Origin: Ottelia alismoides
Taxonomy: Eukaryota > Streptophyta > Magnoliopsida > Alismatales > Hydrocharitaceae
NCBI GenBank assembly: GCA_037367405.1
Contig: JAZKJV010008877.1
Location: 1-64,000 of the forward strand
Direction: 5' to 3'
Length of the DNA stretch: 64,000 nucleotides
The notes beneath the pieces are model-generated. The model saw nothing but the letters and a program-made list of their open reading frames with translations. It ran no database searches and had not been told where the DNA came from. Both the position numbers and the translations under genes were made by a program. Shown one piece after another: positions 8,791 through 22,117 of the stretch (positions are counted from its first letter, which is position 1; each line of letters begins with the position of its first letter).

Positions 8791-11700
8791 TGTTGAACCG
8801 AGAAATAGAGGGTCGTACGGTTTCACAAGGCGAAACCGCAGTCGATGCGGTGACCGCTCGAAATCCCGATTCAAACAACAATTAACCCACAACAATTAAA
8901 TCAAACAATGAATGTAAATGTGCGGAGTTAAAATTTATTATAACTCTACAACAAGATGTGTATAGGTGCAAGTATTGTAGAGGTCGAACACAGGGAGCAG
9001 ACAGGTAGAACGGGGCACAAGTGCACAAAAATGTGTGTGAAAGTGATCAAGTGCCTACTTATGCTAATTTTTTGTGGGTTTTTAATTTTATATTTTTTAT
9101 TTAATTTTTAATTTTATATTTTTGTATTTTGATTTTTAATTTACTGATTTTTTATTTTCTTTTTATATTTTATATTTTTTTTATATTTTCTTTTTCAATA
9201 TTGAAATTAAAGACAATGTAATAAAAGGGAAACTAAAGTATTTATAAAAATAGATAAAAATACTCAAAAATAAGGAAATAAAGTCTTTTTGGTCTTTTTA
9301 TACTTTTTTACTGTTTTTGTGATTTTTGGGTAATTTTTAGAATGTTTTTGGTATTTTTAATTATCAAAATAAAGAAAACAGTAGAGAAAATACAAGGCTG
9401 AAACTAAAATGGAGAAATAAAATAGCAAACAGTAACAAAAATTCTCCAAATCAATTTTCACTCAAAGATAATTAAACAAAGAAAATTTTGGAAAAGAAAA
9501 CACTATTTTTGGATTTTTTATGGATTTTATAAATTTTTATGAAGGTTTTTAGAGTTTTGCAATTTTTTGGAGTTTGGTTTTATATTTTTTAATGATTTTT
9601 GGCTGGGAGTTAAAACTAACTAAAAGACACAAAATATATTGTTTTGGGATTTTTCTGGAAAGTATTTATATTTTTTTAGTGATTTTCTAATGCAAACAGT
9701 GCTGAAAATAGATGTTTTTGATTTTTAGTAAATATAAAAATGCAATAATTATGAAAAATAAAAATATGGTAATAAACTACTATGCAACAGGAACTTAAGT
9801 TAATTTTTATGGATTTTTTAAGGTTTTAGAGATGCGTGCAAAAAATACAAGAAGCATAAGGAAAATTCATAATTGCAGGGGCATTTATGTAATATTATGA
9901 AAGTTGGGGGGCCTGCGTACAATGTTTCCAGAAACTAAATAACTAAGTTAAACTTTGCTGGACAAGAATTAATAACAAAAAGCCACAGGGGACCCCCTGC
10001 AAAAACGCCAAAGCCACGTGCATTGCACGCGCCTGGCGGGGGTATGACTGTGATATCAGAAAGAACAAGGGCACTCCTGTAAAGTTTACCAGAAATATCA
10101 CAAGGCAAAAAGAAGTCTCTGCAGTCGATATGAAACAACAAAATCCCTGGGCGGATAGCACAAAATGCCCAGGGGCTCGATCCAACGGTAGTGCGGTGTC
10201 CACTTACGCCACGTGTCAGACGCTGGGGGGCCGATACCCCTTCATCTTGACGGCCAAGATTAGATCGGCGTTGTGGATCCGACGGCTGGAGGCCCTTCCA
10301 ATCGAGCGGCGGCTGGGATGGTTGCAAGAACAGGAGAGATCCGACGGACCTGGCGCGTGGAGGATGAACCCGGCAAGAACACGCCCAGGTGACGTTGAAG
10401 CTTTACAAAATCTCCACGCGCGGGCGTCGATCTCCCTCCGATGGCCCCACGATCCACCTGGGAGCTTCCTCGAGAGGGGCCGCGGCTTCAAAATGGCCTA
10501 CGACGGCCAGGACCCCGCGGCGGCGTTGGCAAGAGAGGACAACCCCAGGAGGGTCGAGTTGCACAGAATCGACCCCCAGGAGGGTCTTTGCGCGCCCTGG
10601 ACCTGCAGATGGAAAGAAGACACAGCAGAGGTCCCAAGACAAGAACGAGAGGATTGGGTGGTGTGCGTGGCGAGGTTGTGGTTGCCGGAGCTTGGGAGCT
10701 CCGGCGAGGTATTCGAGGTGGAATCGAGGCAAAATTAAACGATTAAACTTCTGATTGAAGATACGAACTAAAAGCTAAACATAACAGCAAGCTAAACACT
10801 AAAAAAAATAAGATAAACACGACCTCGAAGGCTGGGGAGCCCGAGGAAGAGGACCTCGACGGCGGCGCCGGAGATGGGGGATTTGGAGCGCCGATTCAAC
10901 CTCGAATCTTGCCTCCGATGAGCTGGAGGACGAGCTGTCACCCCGTCCAGTCCGGAGCTTCACCAAAAGAGGGAGAAAAGGGGTCAAAATGGGTTCAAAG
11001 TGAGGAGGAAGGAAAGATGGGTTTTTGAATGGGTGGTGAATGGCGTGAAGAACGAGGCTCCAAGATCGAGACGGTCAGCTCGATGCAGCGATCCACAGCC
11101 CAAGGAGAGCCTTGGGCGTGAATCACCACAAGTCGAGGAAGAAAAGTCGTGAAGACTTCGTCACGAAAGGAGGAAAAGGTTGACCTAGAAAAATGGGCGA
11201 AAAGACGACAAAACTCATTCTGACACAAGACAGGGGAAGGGTCAGAGAGTTGACCCGCGGTCAACTCTCGGACCCTCCTGGTTGGTCCACGTGGACCAAC
11301 CAGGAAAAACCCTAAAAAAAATGCTTATTAAATCATTTAAACATAGATAATGATTTTATTGATTTTTGGTTATTAAATAAAAAATGTTTATTATTTTATA
11401 AATTATTTTATGGTGAATTTTATTTATTTTTATGAAGTATATTTTTACAAGTTTGCATTTATACCCTTATAGGTATCTATATCTATGTATTTAAGTATTT
11501 TATTTTTATTTAGGTATTTTTAATTTATTTTATTTTGGTTTTTATTTTCTAAAATTATAAAATACTTTTATAGATACAAATATATTTTTATTTTATTTTT
11601 ATGATTTATTTTGTATATTTAATAAAATACAAGTATGTTTTGTATAGGTATGTCTATAGGTAATATACCTATGTATTGAATATATACAAGTATTTTTATT

Positions 11701-12451
11701 TGTATTTTAATGATGTTTTTATTCTTATTTTAATGTACATAATTATTATAAGTATTATTTACAACATTATATAAAATAAAAATAATAAATAAATAATAAA
11801 TTGAATATTTTAATATGTACAAGTATACAATGGGGGTCCAAAAGTCAACTTTCAAACTGTAGCTCCGCCAAATGCGAAACCACCACCATTAATTAGATTA
11901 TTTTCTTCTATATACAATTAAAGGTGAGTACGCTGCATTTGGAGTTTTTATTTGTGAGATATGGGTCTGGGAAGTTGGCATTCTGGATTTTTATTCAGAC
12001 CATAACTTTTTATCTGTACATTATTTTTCTGTGAAATCAATTTTGTATTTTTCTTTATTAATTTATCTACAACTTTCATGTACAAAGTTTCTTTATTTGA
12101 TGAATAAAAAGTGGAACCAAAAATAGGTCCCAAAATTAATAAAGAATGAATAAAATAAAAGGGATTTTATTGGTATTTTGGCCCTTATCTCCCCCTACTT
12201 TATTCCTTGTCGACCTATTCATCAAGATGCCTAGGTCTCGGGGTTTCGGGTCATAAAATATTTACAATATTTTATTCTTTTTCTTTTCTTTTCTTTATTC
12301 TATTATTTTGGCTTTAAAACCGCTTTTTATACAATATTTACACACATATGCCTGAATGCTAAAATGCCTATATTAAGCCTATTTACACGCATTTACTAGG
12401 GTTTTTAAGGCCAAAATGATAGAATAAAGATGATGAAACGTGGATTCATCA
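8791..12451 (-). mobile_element. Solo LTR S1 of a related Athila-like family
   Basis: A 3661-bp unit with TG...CA ends and perfect 5-bp TSDs. On the - strand it starts TGATGAATCCACGTTTCATCA and ends ...GGTTCAACA. Its layout matches the other LTRs: AT-rich U3 (about 11290-12450), GC-rich middle (about 10140-11290) with a possible acceptor TCTGCAG|GTCC ending at 10603 and a GGGTCGA...TCGACCC hairpin upstream of it, then an AT-rich U5. The sequence is strongly diverged from the E1 and E2 LTRs. There is no primer-binding site, PPT or internal coding region, so two LTRs recombined and removed the body. The small frames inside it show no recognisable domain. Confidence 0.9.
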
Positions 12452-12456
12452 CCAGG

Positions 12457-14342
12457 TCTGGGCGATTTTTGAGGAAATGGCAGAGAACTACATGGTCATG
12501 TCCCAGACCCGGCTCTACACGCAGAAGACCCAGCCACTTCAGCCAGGACCCGTGCAGTACCAAAGGATCGCACGGGTAGATGCAGGTCCAGCCAGTTCGT
12601 CTGCAGCAGCAGCAGCACAGGCAGAGTCGTCAGCTGCGGACATGGGCATCATCAGCGAGAAGCTGGACCGCATGGAGTTGATCGAGAAGAAGCAGTGCCA
12701 GAGCATAGCACAGATGGATCAGATGGCACAGGTCTTGAGCGACTTGAAGACACAGATCATGTGTCTCCAGGAGGCACAGACGGCTTCTCAGCCCCGTCTT
12801 CAGTCGCGAGGCGACTCCGGCAGCAGCAGCAGCTCGTCCCAGCGCTCCAGCGCCCCAGCGCAGCCTAGACAGGTTCACCTTGTACAGGCGGAGCCGTACC
12901 AGCAGCCGCAGCACACCTACCAGTCCCCACCATCCCCAGAGATGCAGATGGTGGTCTACCAGCCGGACCAGCCGTTGGCAGTACTACCCCCAGCCCCCTT
13001 GGATGCAGAGCCGTTGATGGATGTCAACGGGATCTGGTACGACCGTCCCCAGCCTGGGATCCGACGAGACCATCCCGGATTCAGGTGGGGGAGTGGTGGT
13101 GCCCAGCCCCAGCAGCAGCCGTCAGCACAGGGAGGGCAGTACTCCCAGCCGAGAGACCATCACCAGCAGCCGCAGCAGCAGCCCCCAGTCTACCAGCAGC
13201 AGTCGTCCTATGGTCCTCGTCCCTATCAGCAGGGACAGTCTTGGAGGCGTGAGCAGCAGGCTCACCCGGGATACCAGCACCAGCAGCACCCTCCGTCCTA
13301 CCCCTCTCACCCACAGCAGTACCAGCAGCCTCACCCACAGAGAGGCTACCCGTCGGGCTCCCACGAGAGCCCCGCCTTGGATGACATCGCCCGCCTCCTC
13401 ACGGACCAGCAGGCGACCTTCAGACGGGAGATGGATGAGTTCCGCCAGGAGTTGCGGGACTTGGTGAGAGGGAAGGCCGCTATACCTGCACAGATAGAGC
13501 CCAATCCGAACAACCTGAAGCGGAAGTCTGAGCAGGTAGTACATACTGAGTTAGCCACTCCTAGCGATCCATTTGATGATACTTCTTCAGATCTGTTTGA
13601 TGTTGATTTTGCCACGCTTAGGAGCGGTAGGATCCCAGCAGGCGGCGGCGCCTCAGCTGAGCACCATCCAGAGGCGTCACAGGAGGAGAGCGGTACTGAG
13701 GTCGCTCCAGTCGATGACGGTGGTACTGAGGCCACCAGAGATGCTGATCCCACCGGCGGTACTGAGGCCGCCACTTCACCAGATCTAGGAGGTGGTACTG
13801 ATGCCACCCCAGCAGCAGCCGAGCCAGTGAGCGGTACTGATGCCGCTCGACGTCTACCTTCACCAGCAGCAGCAGAGCAGCCCATCCGTGGTGGTACTGA
13901 GGCCACCGGTGTTTGTAGAGAGAGATCTGATGTTGTTTTTCCTCATGGTCATGTATCTCAGGATTCTGTGATGAATAAAGGAAAAGGTTTACATTCTTTT
14001 GGTCCCACTGTGGTGCATGATGTATGTGTGGATCCGGTCCTTGAACCGCGTAGATCTTTTCCTAGTCCTTCATCTGAGAAGGACCCAGTGATCCCCTTCC
14101 CTAGAGCCCTTCAGATGGGGAAGGGGAAGAAAAATGATTCAAAAAAGAGAGAGTTTGAGGAGTTCAGCCAGAGCATGATAGATCGCTTTCACATTCAGCT
14201 GACCCTCCAGGAGGCTTTGCAGCACATCCCCCTTCTCCAGAGATCTTTGAGAGAGAGGACTACAGTTAGGAGGAGGAGGAGGAACCACACTTCAGAGATC
14301 CATGTGCTGACCAAAGCCACGTGCTTTGCGATTCAGAACTGA
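12457..14342 (+). pseudogene. gag: E1 gag, C-terminal part up to in-frame UGA
   Basis: Continuation of the gag frame after S1. The order is: an N-terminal segment ending in MAENY; a coiled coil (LDRMELIEKKQ... to LQEAQ); a long Gln/Pro/Tyr-rich region with many CAG/CAGCAG runs (about 12880-13360); a charged segment with DDIARLLTDQQ and IEPNPNNLKRK; then a region of repeated GGTEAT-like hexapeptides (13689-13907); and a basic segment (KKREFEEFSQSMIDRFH). No CCHC zinc knuckle is visible. A single TGA (14340-14342) stops the frame where E2 has a histidine codon. The protease frame continues directly after it without a shift. The stop may be a decay mutation or a readthrough site. Confidence 0.85.
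13689..13907 (+). repeat. Six covarying 18-nt hairpin units in the coding sequence
   Basis: Units at 13689, 13719, 13755, 13791, 13830 and 13890 each read NGNGGTACTGANGNCNCN, with 5-bp arms that pair: GGTGG/CCACC, GGCGG/CCGCC and AGCGG/CCGCT. They encode G/S-G-T-E/D-A/V-T/A. Two more lie at 15030-15047 and 15057-15074. E2 has nine on its - strand (26459-26665 and 25268-25345). Confidence 0.75.
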
Positions 14343-16412
14343 CTGCCAGCCAAGAGGCCAGATGCAGGGGCCCCGTATGTCAGATGCCAGATCAGAGAGC
14401 AGTGGTTCGACCGTACTCTTTTAGATAGCGGATCTTCGATCAACCTACTTCCGGCAGCCCTTCTCGACCGCTTCGAGTTGGGCACTCTTCGACAGAGCAG
14501 GACAGTCCTTCAGTTCGCTGATCGATCTGTCAAGAGGCCGAAGGGGTTGCTACGAGACGTTATCGTCACTATTCAGGGTCTGCAATTCCCCGTGGACTTC
14601 GTAGTGTTGGACATGGAGATCCCTGAATCCGTGGCCGATACCCCCATCATCCTTGGTCGCCCGTTTTTGGCCACAGCCAAGGCGGTGACTGATCATGATA
14701 GCGGGAAGGTGTACTTTCGCGTCCAGGGCGAGAGTATACAAATAGAGACGGTCGAGGACTACAGAGCCAGATCCAGATCCCGCTCAGATGCCAGTACCGA
14801 TTCAGAGCAGCTGACAGACGCAGAGGCAGACATCCACCAGGACTGTGATTTTGTGATCACAGATGATGAGGCAGCTTGGGCAGACCTAGAGTCACAGACT
14901 ACCCTCTCACTTTCAGACACAGCTGATGCAGAGATGATAGCAGAGGAGAGTCTGGAGAGCACAGACCTGGTTCAGGATACTATTGCGGCAGCAGGGCCGG
15001 TTCTCGATTGCAGCACAACAATTAGTGATGGTGGTGCTGAGGCCACTTTGTTTTCCGGTGGTACTGATGCCACCGTTTCTGATGCAGATCCCTCGGATTC
15101 AGAGTCTGATTGGGCCGATTGTTATGATCAGATGCCAGACCTGAGTTCACCTGAGCCTACAGAGGAGGAGGTAGAGGCAGAGCAGAGCAGAGACAGTGCA
15201 GTTGAGCCGCCTTCTCCCGACCCAGTTTGCGAGAGTACACTTTCACTTTCCCAGGCAGATTTGGCAGACCTTGCAGCGTTCACTCAGTTTCTTCCACAGC
15301 CAGATTTGCCGGCACCCAGCATTCCAGAGCTGAAGCCGCTCCCTACTTCGCTGAAGTATCGATTCCTTGCGGGCGATCCTGAGATGTACCCAGTCATCAT
15401 CTCCGCTGAGTTGACTGGAGAGCAGGAATCCCGTTTGATGGGGGTTCTTGAAAAGAACCGCAAGGCGATCGGATGGAGCGTAGCAGATCTCCATGGGATT
15501 AGTCCATCAGTGTGCTCCCACCACATCTATCTCGAGGATGGGGCGAAGCCGTCGCGTGAGTTCCAGCGGCGTCTGAACCCCAACCTGAGAGAGGTTGTCA
15601 TGAAGGAAATATCGAAGTGGTGGGGTGCAGGTTTTATTTATCCCATTTCCGACTCCAAGTGGGTCAGCCCCTTGCATGTGGTGCCCAAGAAGACGGGCAT
15701 CACGACTGTGATCAGTGAGTCGGGGGAGGAGATTGCTACACGGGTACCCACCTCTTGGAGGGTTTGTGTTGACTACAGGAGACTCAACCAAGCCACCAAG
15801 AAGGACCATTTCCCCCTGCCTTTTATTGACCAGATCATTGAGAGACTGGCAGGGAAGAGCCATTATTGCTTCCTGGATGGGTACTCAGGCTACAACCAAG
15901 TGGCCATCGCTCCTGAGGATCAGGAGAAGACCACCTTTACCTGTCCCTTCGGCACATACGCTTTTCGACGCATGCCATTCGGGCTATGCAACGCCCCTGC
16001 GACTTTCCAGAGGTGCATGCTGTCGATCTTTTCGGACATGGTAGGGGAGTGCCTTGAGGTCTTCATGGATGATTTCTCGATCTACGGCGACGGATTTGAT
16101 TCTTGTCTTGACTGCCTAGATCGAGTACTCCAGCGATGTATTGAGTATCACTTGGTGCTATCTTGGGAGAAGAGTCACTTCATGGTGACTCAAGGGACGG
16201 TGCTTGGCCACATCATCTCCAACAGGGGCATGGAGGTTGATCCGGCCAAGGTCGATGTCATTAGAAAACTCACACCGCCGTCCAATCTGAGGCAGTTACG
16301 GTCATTTCTGGGGCACGTTGGATTTTACAGGAGATTTATTCTGGATTTTAGCAGGATTGCCCGACCGTTGACCGACCTCTTGACGAAAGACACCGAGTTC
16401 CTTGTCGATGAC
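14343..16412 (+). pseudogene. pol: E1 protease and reverse transcriptase (cut by E2)
   Basis: In frame with gag. The aspartic protease comes first, with LLDSGSSINLLP as the active-site region and a later ILGRPF motif. An acidic Ser/Asp-rich linker of about 250 aa follows, holding two more of the GGT(E/D)AT hairpin units. The reverse transcriptase then shows VCVDYRRLN, YCFLDGYSGYNQ, FRRMPFGLCNAPATFQ and the catalytic FMDDFSIYG (F-x-DD, usual in the Athila clade), followed by the thumb region [18 protein letters not shown] reads DNA from the element's RNA primed with tRNA-Asp. The frame is intact to 16412, where E2 inserted after the codons for LVDD. It resumes in frame at 30631. Confidence 0.92.
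16408..16412. repeat. Target-site duplication of E2 (ATGAC)
   Basis: ATGAC precedes E2 here and recurs at 30626-30630 right after E2. Removing E2 and one copy restores an uninterrupted pol frame. Confidence 0.94.
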
Positions 16413-19400
16413 TGATCGCCGCCCAAATGACTAAGGTAAAGGTGTAAAATAAATGCTAGGTCGTTGCGACCTCAATCACTCGGGCTGAGTAAATCAAGAA
16501 AATAAACCACTCACAAAGAGATCAATCAATCAAAACACAAGATAGAGCGGTCTGCTATAGGATTCACCTGGTATAGCTCCCAGGGTCGAACACAAGGAGC
16601 ACAGATTGGCTTAAGAAGCCTACGATGTAGTCAGGAATCCAAAAAGTCTTTTTTAAGGTTTTTATTTGTTTTTATATTTTTTTAGATTTTTTAATGAGTG
16701 AGAAAATGAGAGACTGTAAATACAAGGGGACTTCAACAATTTATACCACACACAAAAATGATGCAAAAATTCCAGAAAATTGGTTTTTAGGTTTTTTAGG
16801 TTTTTTACTGTTTTTGGTGAATTTTTGGAATTTTTCTAATGGGTAAATTAATTATTAAAAATCAAACAATGCGACAAAAATAGGGTACTGTCCAGCAAGG
16901 CTTAGGATCCAAAAATAAAATACTCTTGGATCTCAAAAAGCCCTAAAGGTAATTTTCCTATAAACTACAAAGAATAAGGAAAATTTAGGCACCCTAATTA
17001 TTGTTTTTGGATTTTTAATTTATTTACTACAATTTTTATGAGTTTTTAGGGGTTTTTCAATTTTTATGGTTTTTAAGTGATGAAAAGTAGCCAAAATTGG
17101 CTAGAAAATTAAGCAACCAGTAAACAACAATGTCTAATTTTCTTGGAATTTTTGGTGAAGTTTTTATATTTTTTTGGTATTTTTAAAGTCAAACAGTAGC
17201 AAAAATAGGGGTTTTTGAATTTTTAAAAATAATAAATGAAATCAGAAATGTCCCCAAAAATCATAGAAATTCCTACACCATGGCAGGAGCCATGTGTCAA
17301 AATTTCATTGGATTTGGAGGTCGTTTGATATTTTATTCAAAAATAAAGGTAGGGCACTGTGCACAGGGACCTAAGTGCAAATACCCAAAAGTTCTGGGGT
17401 CCTGGTGCAAAATACCCAAGAAGTCACGTGCCAAGCACGTGTCTGGGGCACACAGGGACCTAAATGTAATAAAAATAAGTTCCGAGGGCTTATTGGTAAC
17501 AAGTACCAAAAGTCCAGGGGCTTATATGCAATTTACCCAAAATAATTCGCACATGTACAAAATCAATGCTCACAGGGGTATATTTGCAAATAAACGAAAC
17601 ATTTCATGCATTCATTAACATTCCAGAACTACAGGGCAAGATATGCAAATAACCCAACAAAACACGTGCCAAAGCACGTGGGTCTCTACTGGCAGGGGTT
17701 TAATTGCAAATAAAATAAAGTCCGAGGTCCAGAATGCAAATAACCCAGAAAATAAACAACTGAATCTAAAATTACAGGACTGAAAAGTAAATGACAAACT
17801 ACGAGGGGGGCCTATGAAATTTACCCCTTTATTAATAGCGATGGCCTGATTGTTGACGCGTGGATGATCGAACGGCTGAGAACAAACGCGCCTTTACTCC
17901 TTCGGCTCTTGGGCTCAATCGACGGCGGAGAAAGATCCACGTGGCTGATCCGACGGTGCTGGGCTCAGATCTCTCTCCTCTGCTACGGATGGCTCCGATG
18001 CGCTCCTCAAATGGATCAACGGTCGCTGCTCCTCAACAGATGGACGCTCAGGATCAGATCTGGAGCTGGAGCATCATCGGACGGCTCTGGAGGGTCCTCG
18101 AAGAACTGATGGCCGGCGAACTTCGCCGGCCTCGTGAAGGTGCCTCCGGTCTCCTCTGCTGCGCCTGAAGGTCGGAGAAGCTCCGGCGTGAAGTTGCGCA
18201 GCTGCGGCGGGTCTCCAATGCCTCGGCCGAACCCTGGAAGGCTCCGGCGAGGTCGTCGGAGAAGAAGCTCCTGGCTGAACTGGGAAGGGGGCTCAGACAC
18301 CCCCTTTGGACCTGCAAAATGGTCAAGAAGCTTCGCGGGTCGAGGGCAAAGTGCCTCGACCCGGTTAGGTGGCGTGAAGGTGGACGGTGCGGCGTGGCGA
18401 ACGAGCTCCGGCGAGCGGAGGACGGTGAAGCTCGACTCCCAAATCCTGTGCGATCTGGGTTGAGTGAAGGTGCGTAGAAGGTGCGTGAGGGTACGGCGAA
18501 GGTGAAAATCGGGTCGGATTGGAAGATGGGTGATCGGAGTGGCCGGAATCGGAGAAAATGCGTTGGAGATGAAATTGGGGGAAATCGAAAATTAGTCTAA
18601 ACTGAAGGAAACTACGGCTACCTGATGGATGCTGGAGACTGTGGTGGAGATGGGCTATCTCCGGGTCGTAGCTTCGAAGGGCGTCAAGGCCTGAAGCTCG
18701 ATGCTCGACGCGGCGGCGGAGCAAGGACGGCGAGGTTACGCCGGATCAGAGGATACGCCTTCTCGCCTCACTGCTACAAAGGCAACGGCTTGCTGTCACT
18801 CTTGCGAGGCCAATGGAGGTCACGGGGAAGAAGGAGAGGGTCCAAAGATGCGGCGCGAGGGCGGCGGAGGTGATGGATATATAGTGTGACCGGGCGATTA
18901 GGGTTGAGCGGGGACGGCGATGGAAGGTGTCGATTTGATGGCTGAAGATCCGGCGAGGGAGAGGGATGTGCGGCGAAGAATTTGGGCGCGGGGGTTGAGT
19001 GGGAGACAGCTGGAGTCGCGTGGGAAAAATCGGGGAAGAAGGCGCGGCGCGCGACGGCCAGAAAAGGAAAGAGGCGCGGGGGAGTTGACCGGGGTCAACA
19101 TTCCCCCGTGGCCCAATCAGGAGCGGCCACGTGTGCCCGAACTTTGACCATTTATTTTAGGGCAAAAATATGTCGAATTAAAGAAAACTTAAAACATGAA
19201 ATATTTTTCTTTTATTTTTTTCTATTTTTTGGTGATTTTTAATTAATTTTTGGAAATAAAAATAGGTTAGCTCTATATATAGGTATATGTACACTACATG
19301 GATTTTTATTTTTGATTTTTTATTTGTTATTTTTATGTGTTTTTATGCTCATTTTGTATTTTATTTATTTACAACATGAAATATAGAATAAAAGAATATT

Positions 19401-20056
19401 TTTATTTTATTTTTATTACTTATATACAAGGGTGAAATAAATAAATATATACATTTATATACATGGTATTAATACAATGTATTTTTGGTATTTTCAATTT
19501 TGTAATTTTTATTTGATTTTTGTTTTGTTTCTTTTTATTTATTTTATTTACAAAAGGTAATATAGAATATTTACAAAAAGTTTAGAAAATAAATGAATTT
19601 ATTTACAAGGTTAAATAAATACAAGGGTGTGGTTTATGCACATGGTGAGAGGGTATTTTTGACTTTTTGAATTTTTTATCTTTTTATTTTGTTTTTTTTA
19701 ATAGAATATACACACAATATGTACAAGCATATTTTTGGGTGAGGAAAATATATAGTTTAATTTATTTACAAATATAAACAAGTGAGCTCCTATCTCCCTC
19801 TACTTTGGCTTTTATGCGGTCAGGCCCATGCTGAGCCCTCCCTTGGGTTAGGTTGCTCAATATTTATTCTAAATATTTCCCTCTTTTTCTTTTTGCTCTT
19901 TATTCTTTTATTTTGTGCACAAAAACATGCTAATTATAGGTTTTTACACAATGCATGCTTTTGGTAATTATTTGTATTTACACATATCTACATGTATTTG
20001 AAAAGGTTTTTGTAGCTAAAATAGAAGAATAAAGAGTGATGAATGGGTATTCATCA
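16413..20056 (-). mobile_element. E2 3' LTR
   Basis: A 3644-bp LTR on the - strand, from TGATGAATACCCATTCATCA (20056 downwards) to ...GCGATCA at 16413. It carries the same parts as the E1 LTRs: TATA element (18877-18883), putative 310-bp intron, AATAAA (17828-17833) and U5 hairpin series (about 17341-17740). By eye it differs from the E2 5' LTR only in the length of one T run (8 at 19692-19699 against 9 at 30260-30268). It is clearly the same family as the E1 LTRs but not a close copy of them. Confidence 0.95.
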
Positions 20057-20069
20057 CCCCCTATGCTTT
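20057..20069 (-). other. E2 polypurine tract
   Basis: On the - strand AAAGCATAGGGGG directly abuts the TGATGAAT start of the 3' LTR, the expected plus-strand primer of an LTR retrotransposon. Confidence 0.85.
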
Positions 20070-22117
20070 AACTTTGCTAGTCCCTTAGCAAACACTTATT
20101 TGAAAAAGAAGTGAAAAAGAAAGAAAAAGAAAAGAAAAAGAGGATGTACATGGATCAAGGTTGACTTATTAAATTTTCCTTCATTAAATTGAAATATGGA
20201 GCTCGATCAGATCTTTGGATTATTAATGTGTCGGAACCTTATTTGGACTTAAGCCTAAAACTCAACAGCCTCCAAGTTCCACCAATCTATGGACAAGACT
20301 CCTCAATAAACCAGATCAGAACAAGTCTACATACACAAACTCTAATGACCATGAATCTTTCCATGCAGTGTAGGTGATATGTGGCTCCCCACCTCAGAAG
20401 TAACAAAGAAACAATCTCCCTCAACCTGGTAACTCTAATGCCTCAGTCTAGCAACTCTTTCCTCGAGAAGCGGGGTATTCCCTTCTAAGTTCAAGTGCAA
20501 CCGGCTCAAGAAGAGGGGGTAGAAGTATAGAGTTTTGGAAGCTTAGCCAGTGTAGCTAAGTCTCCCGCTGCAAGCTTCATGAGATGTAACATGATACCAT
20601 AAGCTTTTGCTTTTCACTCCGGTGGGGTTATTAAATTTTCAATCCGACCCACCACTTTTTTGGAGTTCTTTTTGCATTTTTTTTTTCAAGACTTCTGTAC
20701 ACATATCTACATGGTGCAGCATATAAGAAATTTCCCCTTGAGCCAGTAGACTATCCCTCTTTTGAAGCTTTATTACAACCCACAGCTTCTGTCTTTAGCT
20801 TTCAACACCACTAGACCAAGTTGAGGTGCACTTCCTTCACTATAAGAAGAAGAGAGGTTCCGCCTAGAAGTACTACCCTCATATGCTACCCCAAGCCAAA
20901 GGAAACTGCCTCCTCACTACCTCATCCGTGGAGAGCCATGTGTAAAGTGCAGGTGCAAGTTAAGCCATTGTCTCTGAGAGTCATGCGTGTGTTGTTAAGT
21001 GCTCTACTTAGGCTCATCAAGATGACATATGCTCATAGCCTAGTGGACTCAAAGAATTAAGTCCTTATGGACCTGAAAAGCCTTAACCCTAAGCCCTATA
21101 AGGTTCCTCTTGAAGTTAAGTGGATTAAGATCTTATTCAAGCTCCATTTCTCAATTTAATTCCAGGCTTAGTTTAAATGTCAACTCTTATCCAGGAGAAA
21201 CTATATACACATATGTACAAAAGATGCTATTTACAAATATTTTACAATCATGCAAAAATTTTGACAAATGTTTTGAAATCATGAATGAATGATGCATGAG
21301 GTGCAAGTTTTGCAAAATGATATTTACACACATTTACACAAAAATTTTTGCAAACTTTTGATTTTCAAAACATTTTGAAAAAAAATTTTGTACTATATAC
21401 ATAATTTTGATACAAAATATTTACACAAGCTTTACACAAAAGATTTTTGAAATCATTTTTACAAAAATACTTTGTACACTAGCTATGTATGTGCAAGAAT
21501 AAAAGAGGTTTATGTACATGAAAAATTTTTAATTAATTTTTTTTTTTTGATTTTTAGCCATTTTATTTATTAACACACTCACACAAAGTACGAGTTATGG
21601 CTAAAGTATATATGAAATATATACACACCCCCCCTATACTTAGCTCGAACGATGTCCTCAGAGTGATCAAGAGCGACGAAGAAGACATAACTCGTGCTTA
21701 GTAAAGGGGAAGTGAAAAGGAATGGCTAAGTACAGGAACGAATAAATGAATAGAATGAGAGGAACTCGGTGGTTTCCCCCTATACTTAGGATTAACTAAT
21801 CCTAAGTATAGAAAGCTGTACATGAAGGGAAATCCGAGTGAAGAATATACAGAATCTGCCCCCCCTATACTTAGGGTAAAATATCCCTAAGTATAGGCAG
21901 CAAAAACAAGAGCAGAAAGAATGAAAAGAATACTCACAGGTCCGACATCCCCCCTATACTTAGGGTAAAGTACACCCTAAGTATAGCATAATCATAGGAT
22001 GAGAATTGGGATGTGGGACTAAAGAATAGAATGATATGGACAGCTGGATCTATACAGGCGGAAGAACAGTGAAAATCAGGCGTGAGATGCAAAAGATGTG
22101 AGTCAAAAGACCACATC
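20070..22117 (-). other. E2 3' untranslated internal region
   Basis: About 2 kb between the pol stop and the polypurine tract with no frame over 80 aa, so no env-like gene as some Athila elements carry. It holds three perfect stem-loops built from CTATACTTAGG / CCTAAGTATAG (about 21780-21811, 21866-21897 and 21954-21986), each followed on the - strand by a G run, and a fourth half-site at about 21626-21640. The rest is homologous to E1 32437-34457. Confidence 0.75.

Noticed and set aside
13689..13907. Reading the GGTACTGA units as a CRISPR-like array
   Set aside because: Units are 18 nt with spacings of 12-42 nt inside an open reading frame of a plant retrotransposon, so no CRISPR context exists.
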